Source: Mycobacterium sp. (lineage in GTDB: Bacteria > Actinomycetota > Actinomycetes > Mycobacteriales > Mycobacteriaceae). Taken from it: a DNA stretch of 43,599 nucleotides. Made by a program: the position numbers and the translations under genes. This document shows, in pieces, positions 1-7,710 of this stretch. The number at the start of each line of letters is the position of its first letter. The first letter of the stretch is position 1. Under the pieces are notes generated by a model that saw nothing but the letters and a program-made list of their open reading frames with translations, had not been told where the DNA came from and searched no databases. Location: the NCBI GenBank assembly GCA_020438905.1, contig JAGQTQ010000026.1, forward strand, positions 1 through 43,599, given 5' to 3'.

Positions 1-43
1 TCTCGGCGAGACCGGCGATGATTTCATCCTGACTGGCGGGCAC
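1..43 (-). CDS. acpM: meromycolate extension acyl carrier protein AcpM, 5' end only
   Basis: Only the first 14 codons are in the window, on the minus strand, starting with GTG at 43. They read M-P-A-S-Q-D-E-I-I-A-G-L-A-E, which matches the start of mycobacterial AcpM. AcpM carries the growing acyl chain in FAS-II mycolic acid synthesis. A strong ribosome binding site (GGAAGGGAG) lies about 7 nt upstream. The gene follows fabD after 65 bp in the same direction, as in the known fabD-acpM-kasA-kasB operon. The phosphopantetheine serine lies outside the window. Confidence 0.88.
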   Translation of the reverse strand, partial: MPASQDEIIAGLAE

Positions 44-108
44 TGTGTGCTCCCTTCCTTTGTTTTCTTTCTTGAGGTTCGATCTATCTGGTTGTCCTGG
101 CCGCTGAC

Positions 109-1011
109 CTAGATGCCGGTCAGTCCGTCCAGATCTGCGGGTGTCTTGACGGCGTGCGTCGCGACGCCCCGAAGTTCGCGTTTGGCGATACCGGTCAGAG
201 TGCCGGCGGGCGGGAACTCGACGATCGCGGTGGTGCCCAGCTCGCCGATGGTCCGCATGCACAGATCCCAGCGCACCGGTCGGGTCAGCTGCGCGACGAG
301 TTTGTCCATCGCGTCGGCGGCCGACGCCACCGGCCGGCCGTCGACGTTCGACAGCAGCGTGGTGGTGGGCTCGCCGGCGCTCACCTCGGCCGCGGCGGCG
401 GCGTAGCCGTCGAGGGCGGAGCCCATGAAATGGGTGTGGAAGGCCCCGGCGGTGGCCAGTTGGCGCACCCGGGCCTTGGCGGGCGGGTCCTCGGCCAGTT
501 TCTCCAGCGCGGCGATCGCGCCGGCGGCGACGATCTGTCCCGCCGCGTTGCGGTTGGCCGGGATCAGTTCGAGGGCCTCAAGCCGGGCCAGGACCTCGTC
601 CTCGTCCCCGCCGAGCACCGCCGACATGCCGGTGGGCTCGAGCGCGCAGGCCTTGGCCATTTCCGATCCGCGGACCGCTGCCAGGCGGACTGCGTCGTCG
701 GCGGAGATCACACCGGCGATGGCGTAGGCCGAGATCTCGCCGACCGAATGGCCGGCGACGACGGTCTGTGCGGGCAGGCCGCGCCGGGTCAGCTCCTCGT
801 GGGCCAGCAGGGTGGTGGCCACCACCAGGGGCTGGGTCACCGCGGTGTCGGTGATCTCCTCGGCCGTGGCGGTGGTGCCCAGCACGGCCAGATCCAGGCC
901 GCTGATGTCCGACCAGCCCGCGACACGATCGGCGGCACCGGGCAGCGCCAGCCACTCGGCGAGCATGCCGGGAGTCTGGGAGCCCTGTCCGGGCGCGAGC
1001 AACGCAATCAC
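109..1011 (-). CDS. fabD: malonyl-CoA:ACP transacylase FabD
   Basis: This 300-residue protein transfers malonyl groups from CoA to AcpM to feed FAS-II elongation of meromycolates. It opens with the family signature LLAPGQGSQ, has the nucleophile elbow GHSVG with Ser89, the carboxylate-binding Arg114 (VRG) and the catalytic His192 (AFHT). Length and sequence are close to M. tuberculosis FabD along the whole chain. The start is GTG at 1011; only a weak ribosome binding site precedes it. It is the first gene of the FAS-II operon, followed by acpM, and is preceded by an operator-rich 126-bp gap and the regulator mabR in the same direction. Confidence 0.96.
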   Translation of the reverse strand: MIALLAPGQGSQTPGMLAEWLALPGAADRVAGWSDISGLDLAVLGTTATAEEITDTAVTQPLVVATTLLAHEELTRRGLPAQTVVAGHSVGEISAYAIAGVISADDAVRLAAVRGSEMAKACALEPTGMSAVLGGDEDEVLARLEALELIPANRNAAGQIVAAGAIAALEKLAEDPPAKARVRQLATAGAFHTHFMGSALDGYAAAAAEVSAGEPTTTLLSNVDGRPVASAADAMDKLVAQLTRPVRWDLCMRTIGELGTTAIVEFPPAGTLTGIAKRELRGVATHAVKTPADLDGLTGI

Positions 1012-1052
1012 GTCTCTAAGAGAACACTGGCAATCGGGATTTGCGGGGTGTA

Positions 1053-1098
1053 AAGGTTTATGAACCTTGTCTTAGGTTTTTGTAGAAAACCTACAAAA
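1053..1098. promoter_or_regulatory. overlapping palindromes upstream of fabD, probable MabR operator
   Basis: The fabD-mabR gap holds several perfect inverted repeats: AAGGTT-N4-AACCTT (1053-1068), GGTTTT-N5-AAAACC (1075-1091) and TTTTGTAG-N5-CTACAAAA (1078-1098). The last two overlap, so binding at one would exclude the other. They lie 42-87 bp upstream of the fabD start codon. MabR (the Rv2242 family, encoded next door) is known to bind the FAS-II promoter region in mycobacteria, so this is the likely site. The assignment is inference; the palindromes are seen directly. Confidence 0.62.
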
Positions 1099-1137
1099 GC
1101 GTCCGGGGATGCGACGTCAGCGATATGTTTCCGCGAT

Positions 1138-2430
1138 CTAGTCCTCGCGACCCAGCCCCACCAGCGGGGGTGTGAATTGTGCCACCGGGGCGTTTGCACT
1201 GGTCTGGGGTGTGCCGGCCGAAGCGCCCAGGTAGCCCAGACGACCCACCGTCGCGGCGACCCGCAAGACGTAGGCGTCGCGCGGCACGGTCGGGTCGCGG
1301 CCGGTGAAGTCGGCGATCCGTTTCAGTCGATAACGGACGGTATTTGGATGAACGAACAGTTTCCGGGCGCAGGCCTCAATCGCGCCGCCGCTGTCGAGGT
1401 AGGCGTCGAGGGTCTCCGACAACGCCGGCCCGGCGTCGGTCAGCGGTCGGGTGACGTCGTTGTGGAGGGCGGCCAGCGCCGAGGTGTCGCCCAGCAGCGC
1501 CCGTTCCGGCAGCAGCTCGCGGGCCGGCACCGGACGCGGCGCCCCGCTCCATCCGGACACCGCGTTCATCCCCGAGATCGCCTCGGCGGCGCTGAGGTAG
1601 GCCGCGGTGAGCATCGGGGCGGTCGGGCCGATCACCACCGGGCCCTCGGAGAAGGCGGTGAGCAACTCGTTGAAGAAGCGGTCGGTCGGAGTCAGCGGAC
1701 CGGAGATGATCGCGATCAGCCAGGTGCCGTGCACGTCGGCCAGGGCGGCGCGGTCGTGCCGCAGGGCGATGTCGCGGACGTCTTCCCCGGCGAGTTCCTC
1801 CCGGCCGGGCCGCGGCGTTCCCACCACCACCGTCGCGGGCGCGGTGGTGTCCCAGTTCAGCGCGGCCGCCCGCGACAGCAACTCCGGGCCGGTATCGCCG
1901 CGGACCACGGCGTCGACCACGCTGGCCTCCATCCGGCTGTCCCAGGACCCGCGCGCCTCGGCGGCATCGGCGTAGGCGCTGGCCGCGGCGAAGGCGAGGT
2001 TGCGGCTGTACTTGAGAATCCCGATCGTCAGGGCGGTGAGCTGCTCGGAGTTGCGGGCCACCATAGGGACGACCTCTTCGAAGAACTCCATCGTCACCCG
2101 GACCATGTCGACCGTCTGGGCCAGGGCGATCTTGCGGGTCAGGTTCTGCGGCACCAGTTCGAATGCCTGGGCGGTGTAGCCGACGTCGCTGGTCGGATTG
2201 CGCATCCACTCGGCGAAGTTGACCACCGCGGCCTGCACCACGAGTTGCACGCTGGCCCGCTGGGAGGCTTCGAGGTCGGCGAAGAACGGCAGCCGCTGCT
2301 GCATGGCCTGGACGGCCTCGGTGGCCAGCCGGCCCGAATAGCCCTTGAGGCGGCGCAACGTCGAGTCCGGCACGTCGGCCAGCAATCCCAGCGGTGAGCT
2401 GGGCAACTCACTGGGCGGACCGTCCGGCAT
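1138..2430 (-). CDS. mabR: PucR/CdaR-type transcriptional regulator MabR of the FAS-II operon
   Basis: This 430-residue protein is a clear orthologue of Rv2242 (MabR), a regulator of mycolic acid synthesis genes. The C-terminal helix-turn-helix of the PucR/CdaR family is at about 348-380 (GGAIEACARKLFVHPNTVRYR), a signature of this family. The N-terminal two thirds form the RsbRD-like and GGDEF-like sensory part. A tail of about 30 residues after the HTH domain is rich in Ala, Pro and Thr and looks unconserved. The ATG at 2430 is preceded by a TAGTTT box at the right distance for a leaderless transcript. It lies between aceE and fabD in the same orientation. Confidence 0.92.
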   Translation of the reverse strand: MPDGPPSELPSSPLGLLADVPDSTLRRLKGYSGRLATEAVQAMQQRLPFFADLEASQRASVQLVVQAAVVNFAEWMRNPTSDVGYTAQAFELVPQNLTRKIALAQTVDMVRVTMEFFEEVVPMVARNSEQLTALTIGILKYSRNLAFAAASAYADAAEARGSWDSRMEASVVDAVVRGDTGPELLSRAAALNWDTTAPATVVVGTPRPGREELAGEDVRDIALRHDRAALADVHGTWLIAIISGPLTPTDRFFNELLTAFSEGPVVIGPTAPMLTAAYLSAAEAISGMNAVSGWSGAPRPVPARELLPERALLGDTSALAALHNDVTRPLTDAGPALSETLDAYLDSGGAIEACARKLFVHPNTVRYRLKRIADFTGRDPTVPRDAYVLRVAATVGRLGYLGASAGTPQTSANAPVAQFTPPLVGLGRED

Positions 2431-2437
2431 GCCTAGA

Positions 2438-2443
2438 AAACTA
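2438..2443 (-). promoter_or_regulatory. putative -10 box of mabR (leaderless)
   Basis: On the minus strand a TAGTTT hexamer (TANNNT form) ends 7 nt before the mabR ATG. Transcription would then begin at or next to the start codon. No Shine-Dalgarno sequence is seen in the gap. Confidence 0.4.
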
Positions 2444-2460
2444 CCCGGGTCGACCCGCGC

Positions 2461-2521
2461 GTTGAGTGAGGAGTCTCGCAGCCGAATCGCGAGTAGCGAC
2501 CTGCGTGGCTCCTCACTCGAC
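2461..2521. repeat. hairpin repeat, copy A (19-nt loop family)
   Basis: GAGTGAGGAG (2464-2473) pairs with CTCCTCACTC (2509-2518). After a 3-nt imperfect stretch, CGCAG (2477-2481) pairs with CTGCG (2501-2505), leaving a loop of exactly 19 nt. Two more copies with the same plan lie at 38441-38495 and 39463-39516. Copy A lies just past the aceE stop codon. It is in the opposite orientation to the others, judged from the CTCG core of the loop. Confidence 0.8.
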
Positions 2522-2529
2522 GCACGCCG

Positions 2530-5328
2530 TTAGGCGACGCCCGGGTCCGAGGTCTGCTCCGGGGCGGCCAGCACGTCGTCGATCCGATACTCCCGGGCGG
2601 CCGCGACCGCCACCGACGGGTCGATCTCGCCGTCGCGGGCCAGCGCCTCGAGCACGGCGACGACCACCGACTCGGCGTCGGTGTTGAAGTAGCGCCGGGC
2701 CGCGGGCCGGGTGTCGGAGAAGCCGAACCCGTCGGTGCCGAGGGTGACGTAGGTGCCCGGCACCCAGGGGCGGATCTGCTCGGGGACGGCGCGCATCCAG
2801 TCGCTCACCGCGACCACCGGGCCGGAGGTCCTGGCCAGCTGCTCGGTGACGAAGGGGGTCGGCGCCGGGCGTTCGGGATGGCGCAGGAGTTGCTTCTGCA
2901 CCTCTAGGCCGTCGCGGTGCATCTCGTTCCAGCTCGTCACCGACCAGACGTCGGCGGCGACGTCCCAGCGCTGCGCCAGCATCTCCGCGGCGCGTAGTGC
3001 GTCGGGCATGGCCACCCCGGAGGCCAGGATCTGCGCGGTGTTGCTGCGCTTCTCGCCGGCCGCCCGGTACCGGTACATCCCGCGCAGCAGGGCCTCGACG
3101 TCGAGGTTGTCGGGTTCGGCCGGCTGGGCGTAGGGCTCGTTGTAGATGGTGATGTAGAAGTAGACGTTCTCCGGGTGCTCCCCGAACATCCGGGCCAGGC
3201 CGCTTTCGATGATGTAAGCGATCTCGTAGGCGAAGGCCGGGTCGTAGGCCACCACCGCCGGGTTGGTCGACGCCAGCAGCAGCGAGTGCCCGTCGGCGTG
3301 CTGCAGGCCCTCGCCGGTGAGCGTGGTGCGTCCCGCGGTAGCGCCCAGCACGAAGCCGCGGGCCATCTGGTCTGCGGCCGCCCAGAAGCTGTCGCCGGTG
3401 CGCTGGAAGCCGAACATCGAATAGAAGATGTAGACCGGGATCATCGGCTGGTTGTGCGTCGAGTAGGAGGTGCCGACGGCGGTGAACGCGGCGGTGGATC
3501 CGGCCTCGTTGATGCCCTCGTGCAGGATCTGGCCCTTCGGGCTCTCCTTGTAGGCAAGCATGAGCTGGGCGTCGACCGCGGTGTAGAGCTGGCCGTTGCG
3601 GTTGTAGATCTTCAGCGTGGGGAACCACGAGTCCATGCCGAAGGTGCGCGCCTCGTCGGGGATGATCGGCACGATGCGACGGCCCACACCGTTCTCGCCG
3701 GTCTCGCGCAGCAGCTCCTTGAACACCCGTACGGTCGCCATCGTGGTGGCCACCTCCTGGTGGCCGGAGCCGGTCTTGAGCGCCTTGTAGACCTCGCGCG
3801 GGGGCAGGTCCAGCGCCTTGGACGTGGTGCGACGCTGCGGCAGGAAGCCGCCGAGGGCGGTCCGCCGGTCCAGCAGATAGCGGATCTCGGGGGATTCCGG
3901 TCCCGGGTGGTAATACGGGGGAAGGTAGGGGTTCTCCTCGAGTTGGGCGTCGCTGACCGGGATCCGCATGAAGTCGCGGAAGTCCTTGAGATCCTGCAGG
4001 GTGAACTTCTTCATCTGGTGGGTGGCGTTACGGCCCTGGAAGTGCGAGCCGAGGGTGTAGCCCTTGATGGTCTTGGCCAGAATCACCGTCGGCTGGCCCT
4101 GATGTTCGGTCGCCGCGCGGTAGGCGGCGTAGACCTTGCGGTAGTCGTGGCCGCCGCGCTTGAGGTTCCAGATCTCGCTGTCGCTCATGTGGGTGACCAG
4201 CGCCTTGGTGCGCGGATCGCGGCCGAAGAAGTGTTCGCGCACATAGGCGCCGTCGTTGGCCTTGTAGGTCTGGAAGTCCCCGTCGGGCGTGCGGTTCATC
4301 AGGTTCACCAGCGCGCCGTCCTTGTCCGCGTGCAGCAGGGCGTCCCACTCGCGTCCCCAGACCACCTTGATGACGTTCCAGCCGGCCCCGCGGAAGAACG
4401 ACTCGAGCTCCTGGATGATCTTGCCGTTGCCGCGGACCGGCCCGTCGAGGCGTTGCAGGTTGCAGTTGATGACGAAGGTCAGATTGTCCAGCGCCTCGTT
4501 GGCCGCCACCTGGACCAGCCCGCGGCTCTCCGGCTCGTCCATCTCGCCGTCGCCGAGGAAGGCCCATACGTGCTGGTCCGAGGTGTCCTTGATACCGCGA
4601 TCGTGCAGGTAGTGGTTGACCCGCGCCTGGTAGATGGCGTTCATCGGCCCCAGCCCCATCGACACCGTCGGGAACTCCCAGAAGTCCGGCATCAGACGGG
4701 GGTGCGGGTACGACGGCAGGCCGCCGCCGGGGTGGCTGTGCTCCTGGCGGAAACCGTCGAGCTTGTCGGCCGACAACCGGCCCTCCAGGAAGGCCCGCGC
4801 GTAGATGCCGGGGGAGGCGTGACCCTGGATGAACACCTGGTCCCCGCCACCGGGGTGGGACTTGCCGCGGAAGAAGTGGTTGAAGCCGACCTCGTAGAGC
4901 GCCGCCGAGGAGGCGTAGGTGGAGATGTGCCCGCCGACACCGACTCCGGGCCGCTGGGCCCGATGCACCATGATCGCGGCGTTCCACCGGATCCAGCGCC
5001 GGTAGCGGCGCTCGACGTCCTCGTCGCCGGGGAACCAGGGTTCCAGTTCGGTCGGGATGGTGTTGACGTAGTCCGTCGACGTCAGCGCCGGTATCGCTAC
5101 CCGCTGCTCGCCGGCACGCTCGAGCAGGCGCAGCATGAGGTAGCGGGCGCGGGCCGGACCGGATCGCGACAGTAGGTCATCGAAGGACTCCAGCCACTCG
5201 GAGGTCTCCTCGGGGTCGATATCCGGCAGATACGAGGCCACGCCCTCGCGGATCACCCGAACCCGATCGGATCCGTTGGAACTCCCGGAGCCCTGGCTCC
5301 GTTGATCGCGCGCGAACTCACTCGTCAC
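2530..5328 (-). CDS. aceE: pyruvate dehydrogenase E1 component AceE (homodimeric type)
   Basis: This 932-residue thiamine-diphosphate enzyme decarboxylates pyruvate and passes the acetyl group to the lipoyl domain of the E2 protein (DlaT in mycobacteria, encoded at the other end of this window). The ThDP/Mg motif is [10 protein letters not shown] at 259-268, followed by Asn288 and Asn290 in INCN. The conserved block with Gly-rich HPGGG near 158-162 and the C-terminal transketolase domain are full length. The GTG start at 5328 has a GAGGAG ribosome binding site 5 nt upstream. M. tuberculosis AceE is about 30 residues shorter; the difference is mostly at the Ser/Gly-rich N-terminus and the extreme C-terminus. 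Confidence 0.96.
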   Translation of the reverse strand: MTSEFARDQRSQGSGSSNGSDRVRVIREGVASYLPDIDPEETSEWLESFDDLLSRSGPARARYLMLRLLERAGEQRVAIPALTSTDYVNTIPTELEPWFPGDEDVERRYRRWIRWNAAIMVHRAQRPGVGVGGHISTYASSAALYEVGFNHFFRGKSHPGGGDQVFIQGHASPGIYARAFLEGRLSADKLDGFRQEHSHPGGGLPSYPHPRLMPDFWEFPTVSMGLGPMNAIYQARVNHYLHDRGIKDTSDQHVWAFLGDGEMDEPESRGLVQVAANEALDNLTFVINCNLQRLDGPVRGNGKIIQELESFFRGAGWNVIKVVWGREWDALLHADKDGALVNLMNRTPDGDFQTYKANDGAYVREHFFGRDPRTKALVTHMSDSEIWNLKRGGHDYRKVYAAYRAATEHQGQPTVILAKTIKGYTLGSHFQGRNATHQMKKFTLQDLKDFRDFMRIPVSDAQLEENPYLPPYYHPGPESPEIRYLLDRRTALGGFLPQRRTTSKALDLPPREVYKALKTGSGHQEVATTMATVRVFKELLRETGENGVGRRIVPIIPDEARTFGMDSWFPTLKIYNRNGQLYTAVDAQLMLAYKESPKGQILHEGINEAGSTAAFTAVGTSYSTHNQPMIPVYIFYSMFGFQRTGDSFWAAADQMARGFVLGATAGRTTLTGEGLQHADGHSLLLASTNPAVVAYDPAFAYEIAYIIESGLARMFGEHPENVYFYITIYNEPYAQPAEPDNLDVEALLRGMYRYRAAGEKRSNTAQILASGVAMPDALRAAEMLAQRWDVAADVWSVTSWNEMHRDGLEVQKQLLRHPERPAPTPFVTEQLARTSGPVVAVSDWMRAVPEQIRPWVPGTYVTLGTDGFGFSDTRPAARRYFNTDAESVVVAVLEALARDGEIDPSVAVAAAREYRIDDVLAAPEQTSDPGVA

Positions 5329-5442
5329 TTCCGCTCCTCGGTGGGTGTGGGAGTAGGTGCTGGGTACTCGTCCTATCGTGCCGCACTCGGGCCGCTTGCG
5401 ACGCGGAGTTGGTGCCGCGCGCCGATCCGGGCCTCAACCCGG

Positions 5443-5448
5443 TAACGT
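5443..5448 (+). promoter_or_regulatory. putative -10 box of the 5457 lipoprotein gene
   Basis: TAACGT fits the mycobacterial TANNNT -10 form and ends 8 nt before the GTG at 5457. No ribosome binding site precedes that GTG, so a leaderless transcript is plausible. Confidence 0.4.
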
Positions 5449-5456
5449 CTGCGAGC

Positions 5457-6029
5457 GTGCTAAGCGGAAGTGCGGGCAGGGGGCGGGTCGCCGGACTGCT
5501 GGCCGGGGGCGCGGCGGCGGTCTGCATGAGCGTGGTGGGGTGCACCACCGTCACCGACGGCGACGCCGCCGTGAACGCCGCGGAAGCCCCCGCTTACCGC
5601 ACCTCGGTGTCGCTGTCGTCGTCGCAGTCCGCAGCCAGTTCTAGTGCCCGGGAGAGCGAACGGCAGGCCGCGATCACCACCGAGGCGATCCACACCGCCT
5701 GCGAGACGTTGTCGATCACCAGCGCCGACGCCATCGACGCCGTCAACAACTACGTCGACGCGTTCAACGAGGAGAGCGGCAACGTCGGCACCACGGAGGG
5801 GCCGGCCGTCGACGCGCTCGACCAGAGTGCCGACGCGGTGGAGAACAGCATCGGCGACGAGGTGCCCGGCGAATTGCGGGATGCGTTCCAGGCCTGGATC
5901 GACGGTGCCTCGGCCACCGCCGAGGCGATCGTCGATCAGGCGCCGCCCTCGGAGTTCAACACGGTCATCGGTGAACTCAACGACGCCCGCGCCGAAGCGC
6001 TCAGGCTCTGCGACGACACTTACCGCTGA
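5457..6029 (+). CDS. putative lipoprotein of unknown function (Rv2240c position)
   Basis: The frame is open from 5409, but GTG 5457 gives a typical lipoprotein leader: a basic N-terminus, a hydrophobic Ala/Gly-rich core and a lipobox VVGC ending in the modifiable cysteine. The mature part (about 160 residues) is acidic, rich in Ala, Ser and Asp, and has no recognisable catalytic motif. It probably forms helices and has cysteines at the 'HTAC' and 'RLCDD' positions that could form a disulfide. It is divergent from aceE and holds the place of Rv2240c in M. tuberculosis. Function is unknown; anchoring outside the membrane is inferred from the leader. Confidence 0.78.
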   Translation: MLSGSAGRGRVAGLLAGGAAAVCMSVVGCTTVTDGDAAVNAAEAPAYRTSVSLSSSQSAASSSARESERQAAITTEAIHTACETLSITSADAIDAVNNYVDAFNEESGNVGTTEGPAVDALDQSADAVENSIGDEVPGELRDAFQAWIDGASATAEAIVDQAPPSEFNTVIGELNDARAEALRLCDDTYR

Positions 6030-6128
6030 TTTCAGGGTCGCTAAACCGACCGCGAGGAGAAGGTCCGGGGCCTGGCGTGGCACGATAGGCGCACGACAGG
6101 CGGTCGACACAGGAGGAGGTCCGAGACG

Positions 6129-6560
6129 GTGGTCGCCGCGGGTGACGGCGGGCGGAATTACGCCCAGAGGCTGGACATCCACCACGATCAGATCGTCCAG
6201 GAGTTGGGCTGGGACGACGACTCCGACGACGACATTCGCGCTGACATCGAGGAGGCCTGCGGCAGCGACCTTCTCGACGAGGACGCCGACGAGGTCGTCG
6301 ATGTGGTGCTGCTCTGGTGGCGCGACAGCGACGGGGATCTGGTGGATCGCTTGATGGATGCCATCACGCCACTGGCCGAGGACGGGATCATCTGGGTTCT
6401 GACACCCAAGACGGGTAAGCCCGGCCACGTCGTGCCGGCCGATATCGCCGAGGCGGCTCCCACCGCCGGGCTGATGCAGACCTCGTCGGCCAACCTGGGC
6501 GACTGGATCGGAAGTCGCCTGGTGCAACCCAAGTCCAAGGCTGCAGGGAGGCACTCATGA
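6129..6560 (+). CDS. DUF3052 family protein (Rv2239c orthologue)
   Basis: This 143-residue acidic protein belongs to the actinobacterial DUF3052 family, whose role is unknown. Recognisable stretches are the Asp-rich block after ELGWDDD, the hydrophobic VVDVVLLWW segment and the conserved [11 protein letters not shown] loop. There is no signal peptide or membrane helix, so it is cytoplasmic. The GTG start at 6129 has a good ribosome binding site (GGAGGAGG, about 9 nt upstream). Its stop overlaps the ahpE start by 4 nt (ATGA), which suggests translational coupling with the peroxiredoxin. Confidence 0.88.
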   Translation: MVAAGDGGRNYAQRLDIHHDQIVQELGWDDDSDDDIRADIEEACGSDLLDEDADEVVDVVLLWWRDSDGDLVDRLMDAITPLAEDGIIWVLTPKTGKPGHVVPADIAEAAPTAGLMQTSSANLGDWIGSRLVQPKSKAAGRHS

Positions 6561-7021
6561 CGCTGGAGGTCGGGGCCGAGGCGCCGGACTTCACCCTCAA
6601 GGACCAGAACGGGCAACCGGTCACGCTGAGTGACTTCCGCGGCCGCAAGAACGTGCTGCTGGTCTTCTTCCCGCTGGCGTTCACCGGCATCTGCCAGGGT
6701 GAGCTCGACGAGGTGCGGGACAACCTCTCGGCCTACGACAACGACGACACCGCCACCCTTGCGGTGTCGGTGGGGCCGTCCCCGACGCACAAGATCTGGG
6801 CCACCGAGAGCGGGTTCACCTTCCCGGTGCTGTCCGACTTCTGGCCGCACGGTGAGGTGGCCCAGGCTTACGGGGTGTTCAACTCGGTAGCCGGTTTCGC
6901 AAACCGTGGAACCTTCGTGATCGACAGGTCCGGGGTGATCCGCTTCGCCGAGTGCAAGGAACCCGGTGAGGCCCGCGACCAGAAGGTGTGGACCGACGCG
7001 CTGGCGACGCTGAAGGGCTGA
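6557..7021 (+). CDS. ahpE: one-cysteine peroxiredoxin AhpE
   Basis: This 154-residue thioredoxin-fold peroxidase reduces hydroperoxides and peroxynitrite. The peroxidatic cysteine is Cys46 in [11 protein letters not shown], identical to the AhpE signature, where the usual second (resolving) cysteine is absent at the family position. An extra Cys near residue 133 (FAECKE) is not the canonical resolving position. The conserved Arg is in the DRSGVIRF segment. It is co-transcribed with the DUF3052 gene (4-nt overlap) and followed by a hairpin terminator. Sequence match with M. tuberculosis AhpE is strong along the full length. Confidence 0.95.
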   Translation: MTLEVGAEAPDFTLKDQNGQPVTLSDFRGRKNVLLVFFPLAFTGICQGELDEVRDNLSAYDNDDTATLAVSVGPSPTHKIWATESGFTFPVLSDFWPHGEVAQAYGVFNSVAGFANRGTFVIDRSGVIRFAECKEPGEARDQKVWTDALATLKG

Positions 7022-7035
7022 ATCGCAATTTCCCA

Positions 7036-7054
7036 ACCCGCCCGGAGGGCGGGT
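7036..7054 (+). terminator. hairpin terminator after ahpE
   Basis: ACCCGCCC (7036-7043) and GGGCGGGT (7047-7054) form a perfect 8-bp GC-rich stem with a 3-nt loop, 15 nt after the ahpE stop codon. There is no U tract, as is usual for mycobacterial terminators. Confidence 0.7.
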
Positions 7055-7094
7055 AACCTGCGCGGGCACGGGCATCAAGCGCTGCTCGTGGCAC

Positions 7095-7169
7095 GGGCGT
7101 GTAGCTCAGTGGTAGAGCTCTGGTTTTACACACCAGCGGTCGGGGGTTCGAAACCCTCCGCGCCCACCA
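7095..7169 (+). tRNA. tRNA-Val (anticodon UAC)
   Basis: A 75-nt cloverleaf can be folded by eye. The acceptor GGGCGTG pairs with CGCGCCC, the D-arm is GCTC/GAGC, and the anticodon stem CTGGT/ACCAG encloses the loop TTTACAC with anticodon TAC (7127-7129). The T-arm carries GGTTCGAAA. The 3' CCA is encoded (7167-7169). It reads GUA valine codons. Confidence 0.96.
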
Positions 7170-7242
7170 AATCGGATTCATGGACTCGGGAAGCGACGGT
7201 TTCCAACCCGGTGATCTCGTCCCGGCGGGCGGTTGGGCTCGC

Positions 7243-7641
7243 TCAGTTCGTAGCTCCAGCCAGGGTGTCCAGCCGGGCCAGCCGGCGATGGACCTCGGCG
7301 GCCAGCATGTCGCCCAGGACGTTTTCCAGTGAGACCTGGATGTCGATCGGGTCGCCGATCTCGTCACTGCCCAGGTAAGACGCCACCACGAGCGCCTCAA
7401 CCGGCGATCGGCCGAACGCGCGGGCCACGCTGATCACCGTCTCGGCCTTGGGCTGAGTCTTTCCCAGCAGCCAGTTGCACACCGACAGCCGCCCGATTCC
7501 GATCCGCTCGGCGATCTGGGCCTGAGTAAGCCCGCCGCTGATGCGGCGAAGATACTGCGGCCAAGACTCGTGGGCTTTCGGCGCCCTCCCGTCTGAACTG
7601 GCCCTCCCGTCTGAACTGGCCCTACCGTCTGCGCTTCCCAT
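7243..7641 (-). CDS. XRE-family helix-turn-helix regulator
   Basis: This 132-residue protein has a Cro/C1-type helix-turn-helix at about 35-85: a helix with LTQAQIAERIGI, then LSVCNWLLGKTQPKAETV. The C-terminal 50 residues form a helical, acidic tail of unknown role. The first 20 residues are a repeat (DGRASS-DGRASS-DGRA) made by an 18-bp tandem duplication in the DNA, so the native N-terminus may be shorter and the true start uncertain. It lies next to tRNA-Val and downstream of the amidohydrolase in the opposite order of transcription. Its target is unknown. Confidence 0.78.
   Translation of the reverse strand: MGSADGRASSDGRASSDGRAPKAHESWPQYLRRISGGLTQAQIAERIGIGRLSVCNWLLGKTQPKAETVISVARAFGRSPVEALVVASYLGSDEIGDPIDIQVSLENVLGDMLAAEVHRRLARLDTLAGATN
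7583..7631. repeat. 18-bp tandem repeat, 2.7 copies
   Basis: GCCCTCCCGTCTGAACTG occurs at 7583-7600 and again, identical, at 7601-7618. A third partial copy with one change runs from 7619 to 7631. It encodes the DGRASS repeats at the N-terminus of the XRE regulator and keeps the reading frame. Confidence 0.95.
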
Positions 7642-7710
7642 CCGTCCGTCCCCCCGTCGACCGTGTCCTGCACTGCGAACACTAGAGGGGTGGACCGACA
7701 GAATTGCTCC

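Noticed and set aside
154..1053. A 299-residue plus-strand open frame across fabD
   Set aside because: It is the antisense shadow of fabD; Gly/Arg-rich, no family resemblance, and fabD is a full conserved match.
3175..5175. A 666-residue plus-strand open frame
   Set aside because: It is antisense to aceE in a GC-rich genome, where long shadow frames are common; the aceE sequence is conserved throughout.
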